Origin: a virus
Direction: 5' to 3' (one strand)
DNA length: 64,000 nt
Virus record (IMG/VR): IMGVR_UViG_3300023184_003735
Location: 60,184 to 124,183 of that record
Positions 30,913 to 37,736 of the stretch are shown piece by piece. Each line of letters begins with the position of its first letter. Position 1 is the stretch's first letter. Both the position numbers and the translations under genes were made by a program. A model generated the notes under the pieces. The model did no database searches. It saw only the letters and a program-made list of their open reading frames with translations, and was not told the origin of the DNA.

Positions 30913-32364
30913 TCATTGATCATGTTTTTCTAATTCGGGCACAAAATCTTTAAGTTTTACTCCACGACTATTATCAAGTACACGATTAAATTCAAAAAAT
31001 TTTTTTAAACTTTCAGTATCGGGTAGTGAATTTTTTACTTGAATTTCAATTCTATCAATTGTGGTTTTAAAATACTGATCTTGCTGATATCTCTTTAGTT
31101 GTTTGATCAACTGTAAATTGTCAAGAATTGTTTGTGGCTCGGGATGATTCCAAGGCGATTGATCAGGTTCTACGCCAGCAACAAGATTCATGGAACAATG
31201 AACTTTTAAATATTTGTCATCTAAGAAATTATAAAGATCAAACAGGTGTGCAATATTATAGATACTGATCACAGTATTGAAGTTTGCAACACGACCCATA
31301 TCATAAAGTGTAGCAACATTGCGACACCAGTTGTCCCATTTGATAGGCCATCTAATGTAGCGATTTAATTGATCAAATCCGTCTACACTCACACTAAATT
31401 CTAGATTAGGAAATTTGTTACAGTAGTCTAACATCTGAGTTGATAAGACTGATGCATTGGTGCTGACTTCAAATGCAATATCATTGCGTTGCTTTTCAAT
31501 GCATTGGTCAAGGAATTGAAAAAATTCCTTGTTTATAGTGGGCTCTCCTCCGGCTATTTGTAGACATCGCACATGGTCAATGTCAACGTGATCAAAAATA
31601 CCTTGTTTTTTGTGATTAGTATAGTTTGATAGACCAATTGCTCTATATTCTCTAGCAATGAGATGCGAATTGCCAGGAACACACATTCGACACATTGCAT
31701 TACAACGATTGTCTAATACCGCATATACATACAATGGTGAAGGTACAGTTGTTACATCTTGTTGCGTTTTAATATTAAACTTGCTACTCCAAGTTTGAGT
31801 AAAATTTTGTCTTTGACTGGTCATTCCTAGATCTTCTTTTTGCCAACAATGACTGCATTCATCAACACGTTTTCCCTGCAACATACTCTGTTTTACGGAC
31901 TGGCTCCATGATGCATCAAATTTATCAGATGGTCTTGATTGCATGTGACAGCAATGACTTTTTTGCTTTTGTGTTTGGTATAGCCCAACGAATGGTACAA
32001 TGCAAAAGGCTGGATTAGTATGTAATTCTTTTAGAATCCATGGTACCAAGTCGGGATTTTGATATTCCACTACAAAAGATTTTTGTAAGTCAAATATCAT
32101 GCTGATTGTTATTGCAAAATCTTCAGCATTATTGTAAGATTCTTGATCTTGATCTAACAATATAATTTTGCATGATTTACCATACAACAGGGTCTGCAAC
32201 TCAGCCGGTGTTATATCGTATATACTGGTATGATAGACACCAGAAGATAAGTTTGTATTTCGATCCAATACTAATTTATATTCAAGATCGTGTTGTTGTG
32301 CAATTTTTTGTGTAATTTTGTGTGCTATTTTATTGCCTGTGCCCACACATACAATTAGATTCAT
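30913..32364 (-). CDS. Twitch-domain radical SAM protein, 483 aa
   Basis: An N-terminal ~120-residue alpha/beta domain of unknown role is followed by an FCIVPF / HCCHM / ECSHCWQKED segment (about 133-180) that is characteristic of the twitch-type radical SAM family, then the 4Fe-4S motif CNAMCRMC (about 221-228) and GGEPT (about 274-278). These enzymes use a SAM radical on unknown, often peptide or sugar-linked, substrates. The relative at 1-792 shows there are at least two in this phage. It is preceded by the structured RNA region. Confidence 0.85.
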   Translation of the reverse strand: MNLIVCVGTGNKIAHKITQKIAQQHDLEYKLVLDRNTNLSSGVYHTSIYDITPAELQTLLYGKSCKIILLDQDQESYNNAEDFAITISMIFDLQKSFVVEYQNPDLVPWILKELHTNPAFCIVPFVGLYQTQKQKSHCCHMQSRPSDKFDASWSQSVKQSMLQGKRVDECSHCWQKEDLGMTSQRQNFTQTWSSKFNIKTQQDVTTVPSPLYVYAVLDNRCNAMCRMCVPGNSHLIAREYRAIGLSNYTNHKKQGIFDHVDIDHVRCLQIAGGEPTINKEFFQFLDQCIEKQRNDIAFEVSTNASVLSTQMLDYCNKFPNLEFSVSVDGFDQLNRYIRWPIKWDNWCRNVATLYDMGRVANFNTVISIYNIAHLFDLYNFLDDKYLKVHCSMNLVAGVEPDQSPWNHPEPQTILDNLQLIKQLKRYQQDQYFKTTIDRIEIQVKNSLPDTESLKKFFEFNRVLDNSRGVKLKDFVPELEKHDQ

Positions 32365-32773
32365 TATAAATTTTGCTCGGTTAAATGCTCTGACATCCCT
32401 CGGCGGTAATTATAGAGCATTGAGTGATAGTCTTTCCACTACACACCGCAACTTGTACTCCTTCCACCCGCTTCCCGACAGGGACCGTTCTCGTATTGCT
32501 AACGCCGGTTAGGTTAGACCGCATCTTTCGATGTGAGACTTATATTCCAAATCTCAGAACCACCCGTGCTTGTCACAGCACTTCTCATCGTCTGGGTCAG
32601 ACTATCCAGTGACGCTGGAACGTTAGGGAAGGGCTGGCCCCATAACGGGATACCACTTAGCCTTACTTATCTGTCGCGTTGGAGTAAGGCACCCTAATTA
32701 GGAGAGAAGCCACGGTTGCAGGACCTAGTGCCTTTTGCAAGGGAAGTATCCAGGCGGTGTGGCTTCAAAAACT

Positions 32774-32848
32774 TGGCGGTCCGAACGGGAATCGAACCCG
32801 TCTCCTCGCAGTGACAGTGCGAAATACTAACCGATATACTATCGAACC
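32774..32848 (-). tRNA. tRNA-Asp (GTC)
   Basis: Acceptor GGTTCGA/TCGGACC, discriminator G, anticodon loop CTGTCAC (GTC), T-loop TTCGATT, CCA encoded. The 18-bp stem begins at the base next to its 5' end. Confidence 0.93.
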
Positions 32849-33008
32849 AAATGTTATAGTCAAGCACCGAGAATGCCAATTTATGCGTCCTCCGCTAAGA
32901 GTGCAAAAGCCGAATGCAGTTATATTAGGATCAGTCGCCGGCCGCTGTGACCCGAATAGTGTTGGCGTCCCATACACGATACCTTATCGATGCTTGACTA
33001 TAACATTT
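32849..33008. repeat. 18-bp perfect inverted repeat
   Basis: Arms 32849-32866 and 32991-33008 are perfectly complementary and enclose 124 bases. The left arm abuts the tRNA-Asp 5' end; the right arm shares its last base with the neighbouring 13-bp stem. Confidence 0.85.
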
Positions 33009-33132
33009 ACCATATAGAAGCACTCTCGCCAGCAGGCCTAGGAGGGGACTTGCACCACTGAAACTTTCGCATCTGCAGATACTAGGCTTCTTCTCCTGCT
33101 TTGACTTATGCCAAGAATACTTCTATATGGTA
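33008..33132. repeat. 13-bp inverted repeat enclosing a tRNA-like fold
   Basis: Arms 33008-33020 and 33120-33132 are perfect. The right arm covers the CCA end of tRNA-Glu. The interior has GCCTAG/CTAGGC enclosing a T-arm-like hairpin with loop TGCAAGT, about 52 bases, too short for a normal tRNA. Confidence 0.75.
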
Positions 33133-33203
33133 CTCCGTGGGGGAATCGAACCCCTCCTTACCCGCGTGAAAGGCGAGTGTCCTAACCGATAGACGAACGG
33201 AGC
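33128..33203 (-). tRNA. tRNA-Glu (TTC)
   Basis: Acceptor GCTCCGT/ACGGAGT, anticodon loop CTTTCAC (TTC), T-loop TTCGATT, CCA encoded. Confidence 0.93.
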
Positions 33204-33473
33204 ATGTAGTTTTACATTGAGGAATCATTGTGGATCTTGTTCTGCTTGGCTTGCGAGGCCAAGTCACCACGATCATTACATCCAGACGATCCGCCGCTTT
33301 TCCGGATCACTTCGCAAGGAAGGAGAGCCTATTTCATGACTGATAGCAGATGGGCACCCGCCGATGCCGGATTCATCTCTACCAATGCCACTAACGGGTC
33401 TGGTAACCTCTTTGTATATTTTAAAGATCTGTTGCAACCAGTATCGATCTACTTTGTTGCTTTGTTAAGTTCT

Positions 33474-33502
33474 ATTGTAGCAGAGTTCCATTTATTGGTC
33501 TA
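33474..33502 (-). promoter_or_regulatory. Sigma70-like promoter of the structured RNA region
   Basis: Minus-strand TAGACC (33497-33502), spacer AATAAAT...TCTGC of 17 bases, TACAAT (33474-33479). It matches the AATAAAT...TGC spacer pattern of other promoters here. It begins right after the preceding terminator. Confidence 0.7.
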
Positions 33503-33521
33503 GCACTAAATGAAAAACCCT
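33503..33521. repeat. 19-base direct repeat, copy 2
   Basis: Identical to 29605-29623; forms the T-tract side of the terminator at 33513-33534. Confidence 0.85.
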
Positions 33522-33534
33522 CCAAATTGGAGGG
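33513..33534 (-). terminator. Intrinsic terminator of a short transcription unit
   Basis: Stem CCCTCC/GGAGGG (extendable with AA/TT), loop AAATT, followed on the minus strand by TTTTT. Confidence 0.85.
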
Positions 33535-33559
33535 CCTTTAGTGATGTAGTACAAAATAC

Positions 33560-33637
33560 TTACATCCAAAGACCCTGCAGGCAATCGCGCTCGTGTTCTG
33601 AACGGAAAGTGTTAGCGATTGCGTTTATTGTCATCAT
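33560..33637 (-). CDS. Possible leaderless 25-aa ORF or small RNA
   Basis: A 25-codon frame (MMTINAIANTFRSEHERD...) starts 6 bases after the -10 box of the promoter at 33644-33672 and stops 26 bases before the terminator stem. The composition is protein-like, and a leaderless micro-gene is possible. The alternative is a small RNA of about 125 bases. Confidence 0.45.
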   Translation of the reverse strand: MMTINAIANTFRSEHERDCLQGLWM

Positions 33638-33643
33638 AGTGTT

Positions 33644-33672
33644 ATTGTATACGATTATTTATACTTTGTCAA
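33644..33672 (-). promoter_or_regulatory. Sigma70-like promoter of the short unit
   Basis: Minus-strand TTGACA (33667-33672), 17-base spacer, TACAAT (33644-33649), ATG 6 bases downstream. The -35 overlaps the 3' end of the amidinotransferase gene. Confidence 0.75.
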
Positions 33673-34829
33673 CGAAAATAATTTTGGATTTTGCCAGATC
33701 TGCTGATGTCGTTTGTGACACAATGAATGCCGCAATCCCAGAAATATTTGTGACGGAACGGCACCACATGCACTTCGATGCCATGTCGTGCGCAGGCCTT
33801 CTCTACCTGGTCGTTGTGTGTGCTGACCACAATGTTCTTGGGATCCACTATCAGGATGTTGACGTCGAACACAGTTTCACTAACCTGTCCCACCCACTCG
33901 TCAAAGTAGTGATCCACCATGTGAACCAAGTTGTTGTCCTGTTCAAACCCGGGCATGAACCAACGTCCCTTGTTGCGTTTCATGGAGTACTCAAACTCGC
34001 GCATGTGTGCGTAGTTGCTGGGTGGCAGGTACACCACTTCCCAGTCTGGGAAGGTGTCAGCATAGGTGGGAACATCATTGAGGCTGATGATCAGACCCGG
34101 CGTCACTGGGCAATACACCGCATCACCGTGCCCACCTGAATTGACCACTCTATTTTGAGTTGTAGGAAACAACTGATTCACTTGATCTAGTATGCCTTGT
34201 TTGTCATCATGATAGGTTTGTGTGGCAAAGTACAAGTCCTCACCTATGCGACTCACAAAACAGCCGTTGATGAAATCAAGATCAGTTGACACAATCTCAT
34301 TGCCCTGCGCCTTGATGTCCGCAAACACATGAGAATAAAACCCCAACTTGGCGTCTAGATGCGCTTGATCAGTCTGATTGAATCTAGCAAACTTGGCCTG
34401 TACCTCTTCGGCAAACTCAGGATAGTCTGCATAAAAATCCGCAGGACGTATGTGGTCGTTCCACCAAGGCTGTTTGTTCTGTCGGTAAAACACTGACCAT
34501 GCATGACTGGCATTGGGAATTCGGGGAACCCAAAATCTGTCCTGAATCATCAAAAAGTAATCTCTTGGTGCTGTGGGCGGTTGCACCCACTTGTTATCTA
34601 TGTACAGTTGGGACAAGTCCGTGGGAAACTCCGGACGCATCACACGCACACCAAATCGATCTGTCAACAGTCGTATGAGTCGTTGATAGTCTTCTTCGGT
34701 CTCTTGTGCAAGAGTTTCAAAGCGTTCTCGGGTGGCAGAGTTCTTGATCCAACTGTAGAACTCTGGGGGATAAGTGCGACCCACTAATGAGACTTGTAGT
34801 GGATCCCAGTGTTGATATACTGAATACAT
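33669..34829 (-). CDS. Second amidinotransferase-like protein
   Basis: 386-aa paralogue of the protein at 5469-6506, with the His/Asp motif GGHGDAV (H234, D236), the nucleophile Cys370 in CGIHCVTNDISR and a PRDYF segment (89-93) like the PRD of the family. An insertion of about 45 residues (about 115-160) distinguishes it. It likely makes a guanidino or related compound from arginine; acceptor unknown. It stands alone, with its own promoter (34851-34878). Confidence 0.85.
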   Translation of the reverse strand: MYSVYQHWDPLQVSLVGRTYPPEFYSWIKNSATRERFETLAQETEEDYQRLIRLLTDRFGVRVMRPEFPTDLSQLYIDNKWVQPPTAPRDYFLMIQDRFWVPRIPNASHAWSVFYRQNKQPWWNDHIRPADFYADYPEFAEEVQAKFARFNQTDQAHLDAKLGFYSHVFADIKAQGNEIVSTDLDFINGCFVSRIGEDLYFATQTYHDDKQGILDQVNQLFPTTQNRVVNSGGHGDAVYCPVTPGLIISLNDVPTYADTFPDWEVVYLPPSNYAHMREFEYSMKRNKGRWFMPGFEQDNNLVHMVDHYFDEWVGQVSETVFDVNILIVDPKNIVVSTHNDQVEKACARHGIEVHVVPFRHKYFWDCGIHCVTNDISRSGKIQNYFR

Positions 34830-34850
34830 AGATAGACTTTTTGATAGTCT

Positions 34851-34878
34851 ACTATATATTGATATCGCTTTGGGTCAA
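34851..34878 (-). promoter_or_regulatory. Sigma70-like promoter for the second amidinotransferase
   Basis: Minus-strand TTGACC (34873-34878), 16-base spacer, TATAGT (34851-34856). It overlaps the end of the small zinc-ribbon gene. Confidence 0.6.
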
Positions 34879-35039
34879 GGCTTTTTGACTCGATTGCAAG
34901 CAGGATCTTTACAAGCAGTGATTCGTTTGCGATCACAGTCGGGGCAGTCTCGGATTCGGACCCAGTTGGCGGGCATGAATCTTATGACCTCATTTTTTCC
35001 GGGTTTGTCCTGACTGTCACATTTGGTAGCATGTATCAT
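34875..35039 (-). CDS. Small Cys-rich (zinc-ribbon-like) protein, 54 aa
   Basis: AAGGAG lies 7 bases before the ATG at 35039. The 54-aa product has six Cys-type positions in the pattern KCD...RDCPDCDRKRITACKDPACN, suitable for one or two zinc sites, and a basic tail. Function unknown. Confidence 0.6.
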   Translation of the reverse strand: MIHATKCDSQDKPGKNEVIRFMPANWVRIRDCPDCDRKRITACKDPACNRVKKP

Positions 35040-35095
35040 CAATGTCTCCTTGACATACATATACAACGTGTTAGCCCGCAAAAGGGTTGACAAGA

Positions 35096-35117
35096 GAAAC
35101 CCGCCGAAGCGGGTTCT
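35096..35117 (-). terminator. UUCG-capped hairpin after the tmRNA coding piece
   Basis: Stem AACCCGC/GCGGGTT closing a TTCG tetraloop on the minus strand, followed by a weak T tract (TTCTCTT). It ends the tmRNA-GNAT transcript or its 3' processing domain. Confidence 0.7.
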
Positions 35118-35119
35118 GG

Positions 35120-35274
35120 TGATTTCTGTTACGAGGTATTTCCTACCCTAGGCCGCTCACGCTGCCAAAGAATAAACGCTATCGTTTGCATTTACTAGTT
35201 TTGCTTGATTTACGGTCATCGCCTACCGAGCGCCATTACCCCTACTCTTTGCCCTGTCGAAACTATGCAGGCCC
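35120..35274 (-). ncRNA. ssrA: Permuted tmRNA, coding piece (tag ANDSVYSLAA)
   Basis: On the minus strand it begins GGGCCTGCATAGTTTCGACA, the canonical tmRNA 5' end with half of the tRNA-like domain. The resume frame at 35189-35157 (GCA first, TGA last) encodes the tag ANDSVYSLAA, ending in the usual LAA degron, with CTAGTAA just upstream of the resume codon. The first seven bases pair perfectly (one G3-T70 wobble, the alanine identity pair) with CAGGTCC of the acceptor piece at 35657-35724, which is encoded upstream, so the gene is circularly permuted. The 3' end is approximate. Confidence 0.92.
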
Positions 35275-35275
35275 A

Positions 35276-35644
35276 TCATAAAGAAACTTGTTTGAGGTAT
35301 TGCTCACCTTCGCCAGTAACATACCAATACTCATTGTCATTGACAATGTATCCTAAATCTGCCAAACTATCCATAGCATTGTCAAAGGCTTGGGTGCGTG
35401 ACTCATCTTCTACATAGTCTAATCCTGACATGATGGCAGTATAGATTCCTTTTAGTATTAGAATTTTACCTAATCCTTTGCTTTGAAAGGTTGGATCTAA
35501 CTCTACTAAACTTCTTCCACTATCTGCATCGTATTGAAACGTTCCTGCATACTGCCCGTCAACATTCATTTCAACACCAATAGTATTACTACCTTTTGTT
35601 GTGTTAAAACTTAGTTTTGAACCGGCAATATCAGTAATACGCAT
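35276..35644 (-). CDS. GNAT-family acetyltransferase-like protein inside the permuted tmRNA locus
   Basis: 122-aa product with the GNAT acetyl-CoA-binding motif QSKGLGKILILKG (about residues 62-74) after a LVELDPTF strand, as expected for motif A. It is shorter than most GNATs. The ATG at 35644 follows AAGGAAG and lies 13 bases after the acceptor-piece CCA; the TGA ends one base before the tmRNA coding piece begins. The gene therefore fills the segment normally removed when permuted tmRNA matures. Whether it is translated before or after cleavage is unknown. Confidence 0.75.
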   Translation of the reverse strand: MRITDIAGSKLSFNTTKGSNTIGVEMNVDGQYAGTFQYDADSGRSLVELDPTFQSKGLGKILILKGIYTAIMSGLDYVEDESRTQAFDNAMDSLADLGYIVNDNEYWYVTGEGEQYLKQVSL

Positions 35645-35656
35645 CAAACTTCCTTA

Positions 35657-35724
35657 TGGTGGACCTGGGGGGATTCGCACCCCCGTCCAGAACACTTTTC
35701 TTGATAACAGTTTACGCTGTTCAA
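35657..35724 (-). ncRNA. ssrA: Permuted tmRNA, acceptor piece
   Basis: The minus-strand sequence ends ...CTGGAC, T-arm GGGGG-TGCGAAT-CCCCC, acceptor strand CAGGTCC, discriminator A and CCA, matching the 3' end of tmRNA. A hairpin (CTTGAACAG...CTGTTATCAAG) forms the 5' part. The start is set by the promoter at 35731-35759. The acceptor strand pairs with GGGCCTG at 35274-35268. Confidence 0.9.
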
Positions 35725-35730
35725 GTATTT

Positions 35731-35759
35731 ATTATACTATCAAATTGATTTGATGTCGA
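35731..35759 (-). promoter_or_regulatory. Sigma70-like promoter of the tmRNA-GNAT locus
   Basis: Minus-strand TCGACA (35754-35759), 17-base spacer, TATAAT (35731-35736). It would start the transcript about 67 bases before the acceptor-piece CCA. Confidence 0.7.
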
Positions 35760-35760
35760 C

Positions 35761-35940
35761 CTATTTGGTACTCTGATTGCACGTGGCCACAATCTGTTTG
35801 TTTTGGGCCCGGAACTCTTCACGTTTCTGAACTCGGGCCTGCTCGCATTCCGCTTGGGTTTTGAACTTGGCTTGTTCGCCATACTCAGGCACTGGTCCCA
35901 AGACACTAAAACTCAACACCCAGATCAGAGTCCGGCTCAT
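35761..35940 (-). CDS. Small secreted protein, 59 aa
   Basis: Starts MSRTLIWVLSFSVLGPVPEY, a probable signal or anchor segment, followed by a charged helical part with two Cys (about 32 and 55) that could form a disulfide. An upstream in-frame ATG (35964) is possible. It follows the TctC gene and may be exported to the periplasm. Function unknown. Confidence 0.5.
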   Translation of the reverse strand: MSRTLIWVLSFSVLGPVPEYGEQAKFKTQAECEQARVQKREEFRAQNKQIVATCNQSTK

Positions 35941-35979
35941 AAACAATTCCCAAAACGGATTCAAGTCCGTGGGTAATAT

Positions 35980-36873
35980 TTATTGATTTTTAGGTTTTGT
36001 GTTGGCTATGCGTTCAAAGATTCGGATTTCTCGGTTGGCATACTCAGCGGCTTTCTTTGGGCCATGATTCAGCACAGTAAGGCCTGGCAAATCTCGAAAT
36101 TCAGAATTTACTGTGGCTTGTACCAAACGTGACATGGTCATCACAGCCTCTTGACCAGTATCTTGCCTGGCCCAAATAGCATACCAATTGTTGGTGTATG
36201 CGCCGGTGAATCCCAGTTCACCGGCAGTGGGCACAGCGGGCAATTGTGGCAGGCGTTGGTCTGCAAACACCAGCATCGGCCGAACTTGATTGTCTTTGAC
36301 ATATGGGGCAATGCCAGTGTGTGCCAAGACTCCGTATTCGGTATGTCCGGGTATGACATCATTCAGCATGGGTGCCAGGCCCTTGTACGGGATCAAGTTG
36401 AGCGGTGTAGGTGACTTTAGATCATTCAGCCAAACCTCACCTTGATTGGCAATGCCTACATTGATGGTGTCCCGGTTTCGAATCTGTTGTCGAATTCGAT
36501 TATCTGTGCTGGCAGTGAACAAGATGTAAGGACTTTCGCCAATCACCATGGCCGGCAAAAACTTTTGATATGTCGCAGTTCCCAACATAGCCGGGCCCAC
36601 AACAAATCCAGCGTCAGCAATGATAAATGTGTGATTGTCGTTGGCACGACCCAGTACATGTGTGGTGGCAACTGCAATGGCCGCACCCGGCATGTACTGA
36701 ACCTCAACTGGAAACGACACCCGGTCTTGAAAGTCTTTTTGTATGGCTCTGGCAAACTTGTCAACCAAGCCACCTGGCGGATATGGCACAATAAGTGTGA
36801 TGGGTCGTGTGGGCCATGCCCACACACTCAGTGACATTAACATAGCCACAATAAAAGTCAAAAGTTTTTTCAT
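35980..36873 (-). CDS. TctC/Bug-family periplasmic solute-binding protein
   Basis: The 297-aa protein has a signal peptide (residues 1-19, MKKLLTFIVAMLMSLSVWA) and the family start WPTRPITLIVPYPPGGLVD, then IPYKG and VPTAGELGF, all typical of tripartite tricarboxylate transporter receptors (Bug proteins), which bind carboxylates in the periplasm for the TctAB carrier. No TctAB genes are seen. A phage-encoded copy is unusual. It is the last main gene of the operon starting at 40958 and follows the BKACE gene by 2 bases. Confidence 0.9.
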   Translation of the reverse strand: MKKLLTFIVAMLMSLSVWAWPTRPITLIVPYPPGGLVDKFARAIQKDFQDRVSFPVEVQYMPGAAIAVATTHVLGRANDNHTFIIADAGFVVGPAMLGTATYQKFLPAMVIGESPYILFTASTDNRIRQQIRNRDTINVGIANQGEVWLNDLKSPTPLNLIPYKGLAPMLNDVIPGHTEYGVLAHTGIAPYVKDNQVRPMLVFADQRLPQLPAVPTAGELGFTGAYTNNWYAIWARQDTGQEAVMTMSRLVQATVNSEFRDLPGLTVLNHGPKKAAEYANREIRIFERIANTKPKNQ

Positions 36874-36875
36874 GT

Positions 36876-37736
36876 TTACATTCCTAGTATTTGTTTTGTT
36901 TCAGCAGGAGTTGCTAGTTCGCCGCCAAGATCGTCTATAAGCCTTGCCGCCTTTTGCACTAGTTGTGCATTGGTTTTTGCCAGTTCACCGTGACGAATAT
37001 AAATGTTGTCTTCCAAGCCCACTCTTGCATGTCCGCCATTGAGATATGACAGCGCCACAAATGGCATCTGCATCTGGCCTATGCCAAAGGCTGACCATGT
37101 TGCGGGGTTGGGCATGATTTGTTTGGCGTACTCTAGAGTGGCTGTGGTTGAATCCCAGCCCCATCGAATACCTGTGGCCAATTGTATGAATGGTATGTTA
37201 TTTATAGTACCATCTTCAATCAACATAGAAACAATGCGTAAATCACCACTGTCAAAACATTCCAACTCGGGCTTGACTCCGGCTGATTTCATTATGGCTG
37301 CCATCTCTCTTATGATCTTGATAGAATTTACAGTGATCTTTTTAGGGCCTCGGTTCATGGTGTTGAGATCAAGACTGCAAATTTCTGGCCGCAGTTCAAC
37401 CACATGACGAGTGCGCTGTTCTGCTGTGCAGAAACCTGGGTCCAACTCTCCAAACACCACATCACTTGATCCACTGGCACCCGGTCCACAAGTCAAATTG
37501 ATCAGCACACTATCATTCTGATCTCTGATGCGATCCACTACTTCTTTGTACAGTTCAAATCGCATGCTGGGTAATCCTTTTACAGGATCACGTACATGCA
37601 GATGCACTATAGCGGCACCTGCGTCTGCGGCCTCCAATGCACTCTGCGCGATTTGTTCAGGAGTGATGGGCAAGTATGGTGTTTGCTTGGGCAAAGTTCC
37701 ACTGCCAGTAACAGCACAAGTCAATATAGTTTTCAT
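36876..37736 (-). CDS. Beta-keto acid cleavage enzyme (BKACE, DUF849)
   Basis: The BKACE family condenses a beta-keto acid with acetyl-CoA to give acetoacetate and a new acyl-CoA (lysine-fermentation Kce is one member). This 286-aa protein begins MKTILTCAVTGSG, has the zinc-binding HLHVRDP motif (His about 46, 48), NLTCGPG, PELECFDSGD and GGHARVGLEDN, all family signatures. The start at 37736 overlaps the SDR stop (ATGA). With an AMP ligase, an SDR and TctC in the same operon, an acid-uptake and CoA-linked conversion is inferred. Confidence 0.92.
   Translation of the reverse strand: MKTILTCAVTGSGTLPKQTPYLPITPEQIAQSALEAADAGAAIVHLHVRDPVKGLPSMRFELYKEVVDRIRDQNDSVLINLTCGPGASGSSDVVFGELDPGFCTAEQRTRHVVELRPEICSLDLNTMNRGPKKITVNSIKIIREMAAIMKSAGVKPELECFDSGDLRIVSMLIEDGTINNIPFIQLATGIRWGWDSTTATLEYAKQIMPNPATWSAFGIGQMQMPFVALSYLNGGHARVGLEDNIYIRHGELAKTNAQLVQKAARLIDDLGGELATPAETKQILGM

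Larger units (their letters stand above)
32365..33467 (-). ncRNA. Candidate large structured RNA with embedded tRNA-Glu and tRNA-Asp
   Basis: Between a sigma70-like promoter (33474-33502) and the radical SAM start codon, about 1.1 kb has no credible gene apart from two tRNAs, yet is full of stable hairpins in the minus-strand sense: CTTGGC/GCCAAG, GATCCG/CGGATC, a 13-bp stem 33008-33132, an 18-bp stem 32849-33008, GAAGCCAC/GTGGCTTC (32706-32766), GCCTTACT/AGTAAGGC (32660-32690), GTGCT/AGCAC (32566-32581), a CATC-GAAA-GATG tetraloop hairpin (about 32522), CTAAC/GTTAG and AATGCTCT/AGAGCATT (32384-32421). The tRNAs lie flush between domains. Ornate phage RNAs such as GOLLD or ROOL are known near phage tRNAs; membership is untested. 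Confidence 0.6.

Noticed and set aside
32365-32770. Group I intron or RNase P RNA in the structured region
   Set aside because: No convincing P-Q-R-S core, no conserved RNase P motifs (such as the GAGGAAAGTCC block), and no split host gene on either side.
29438-33132. Inverted repeats as transposon or MITE ends
   Set aside because: The arm sequences differ between elements, there are no target-site duplications, and the boundaries coincide with tRNA ends.
33008-33132. Minimal tRNA without D-arm in the 13-bp stem
   Set aside because: A T-arm-like hairpin and a 6-bp stem exist, but there is no CCA and no clear anticodon arm, so it is kept only as part of the structured RNA.
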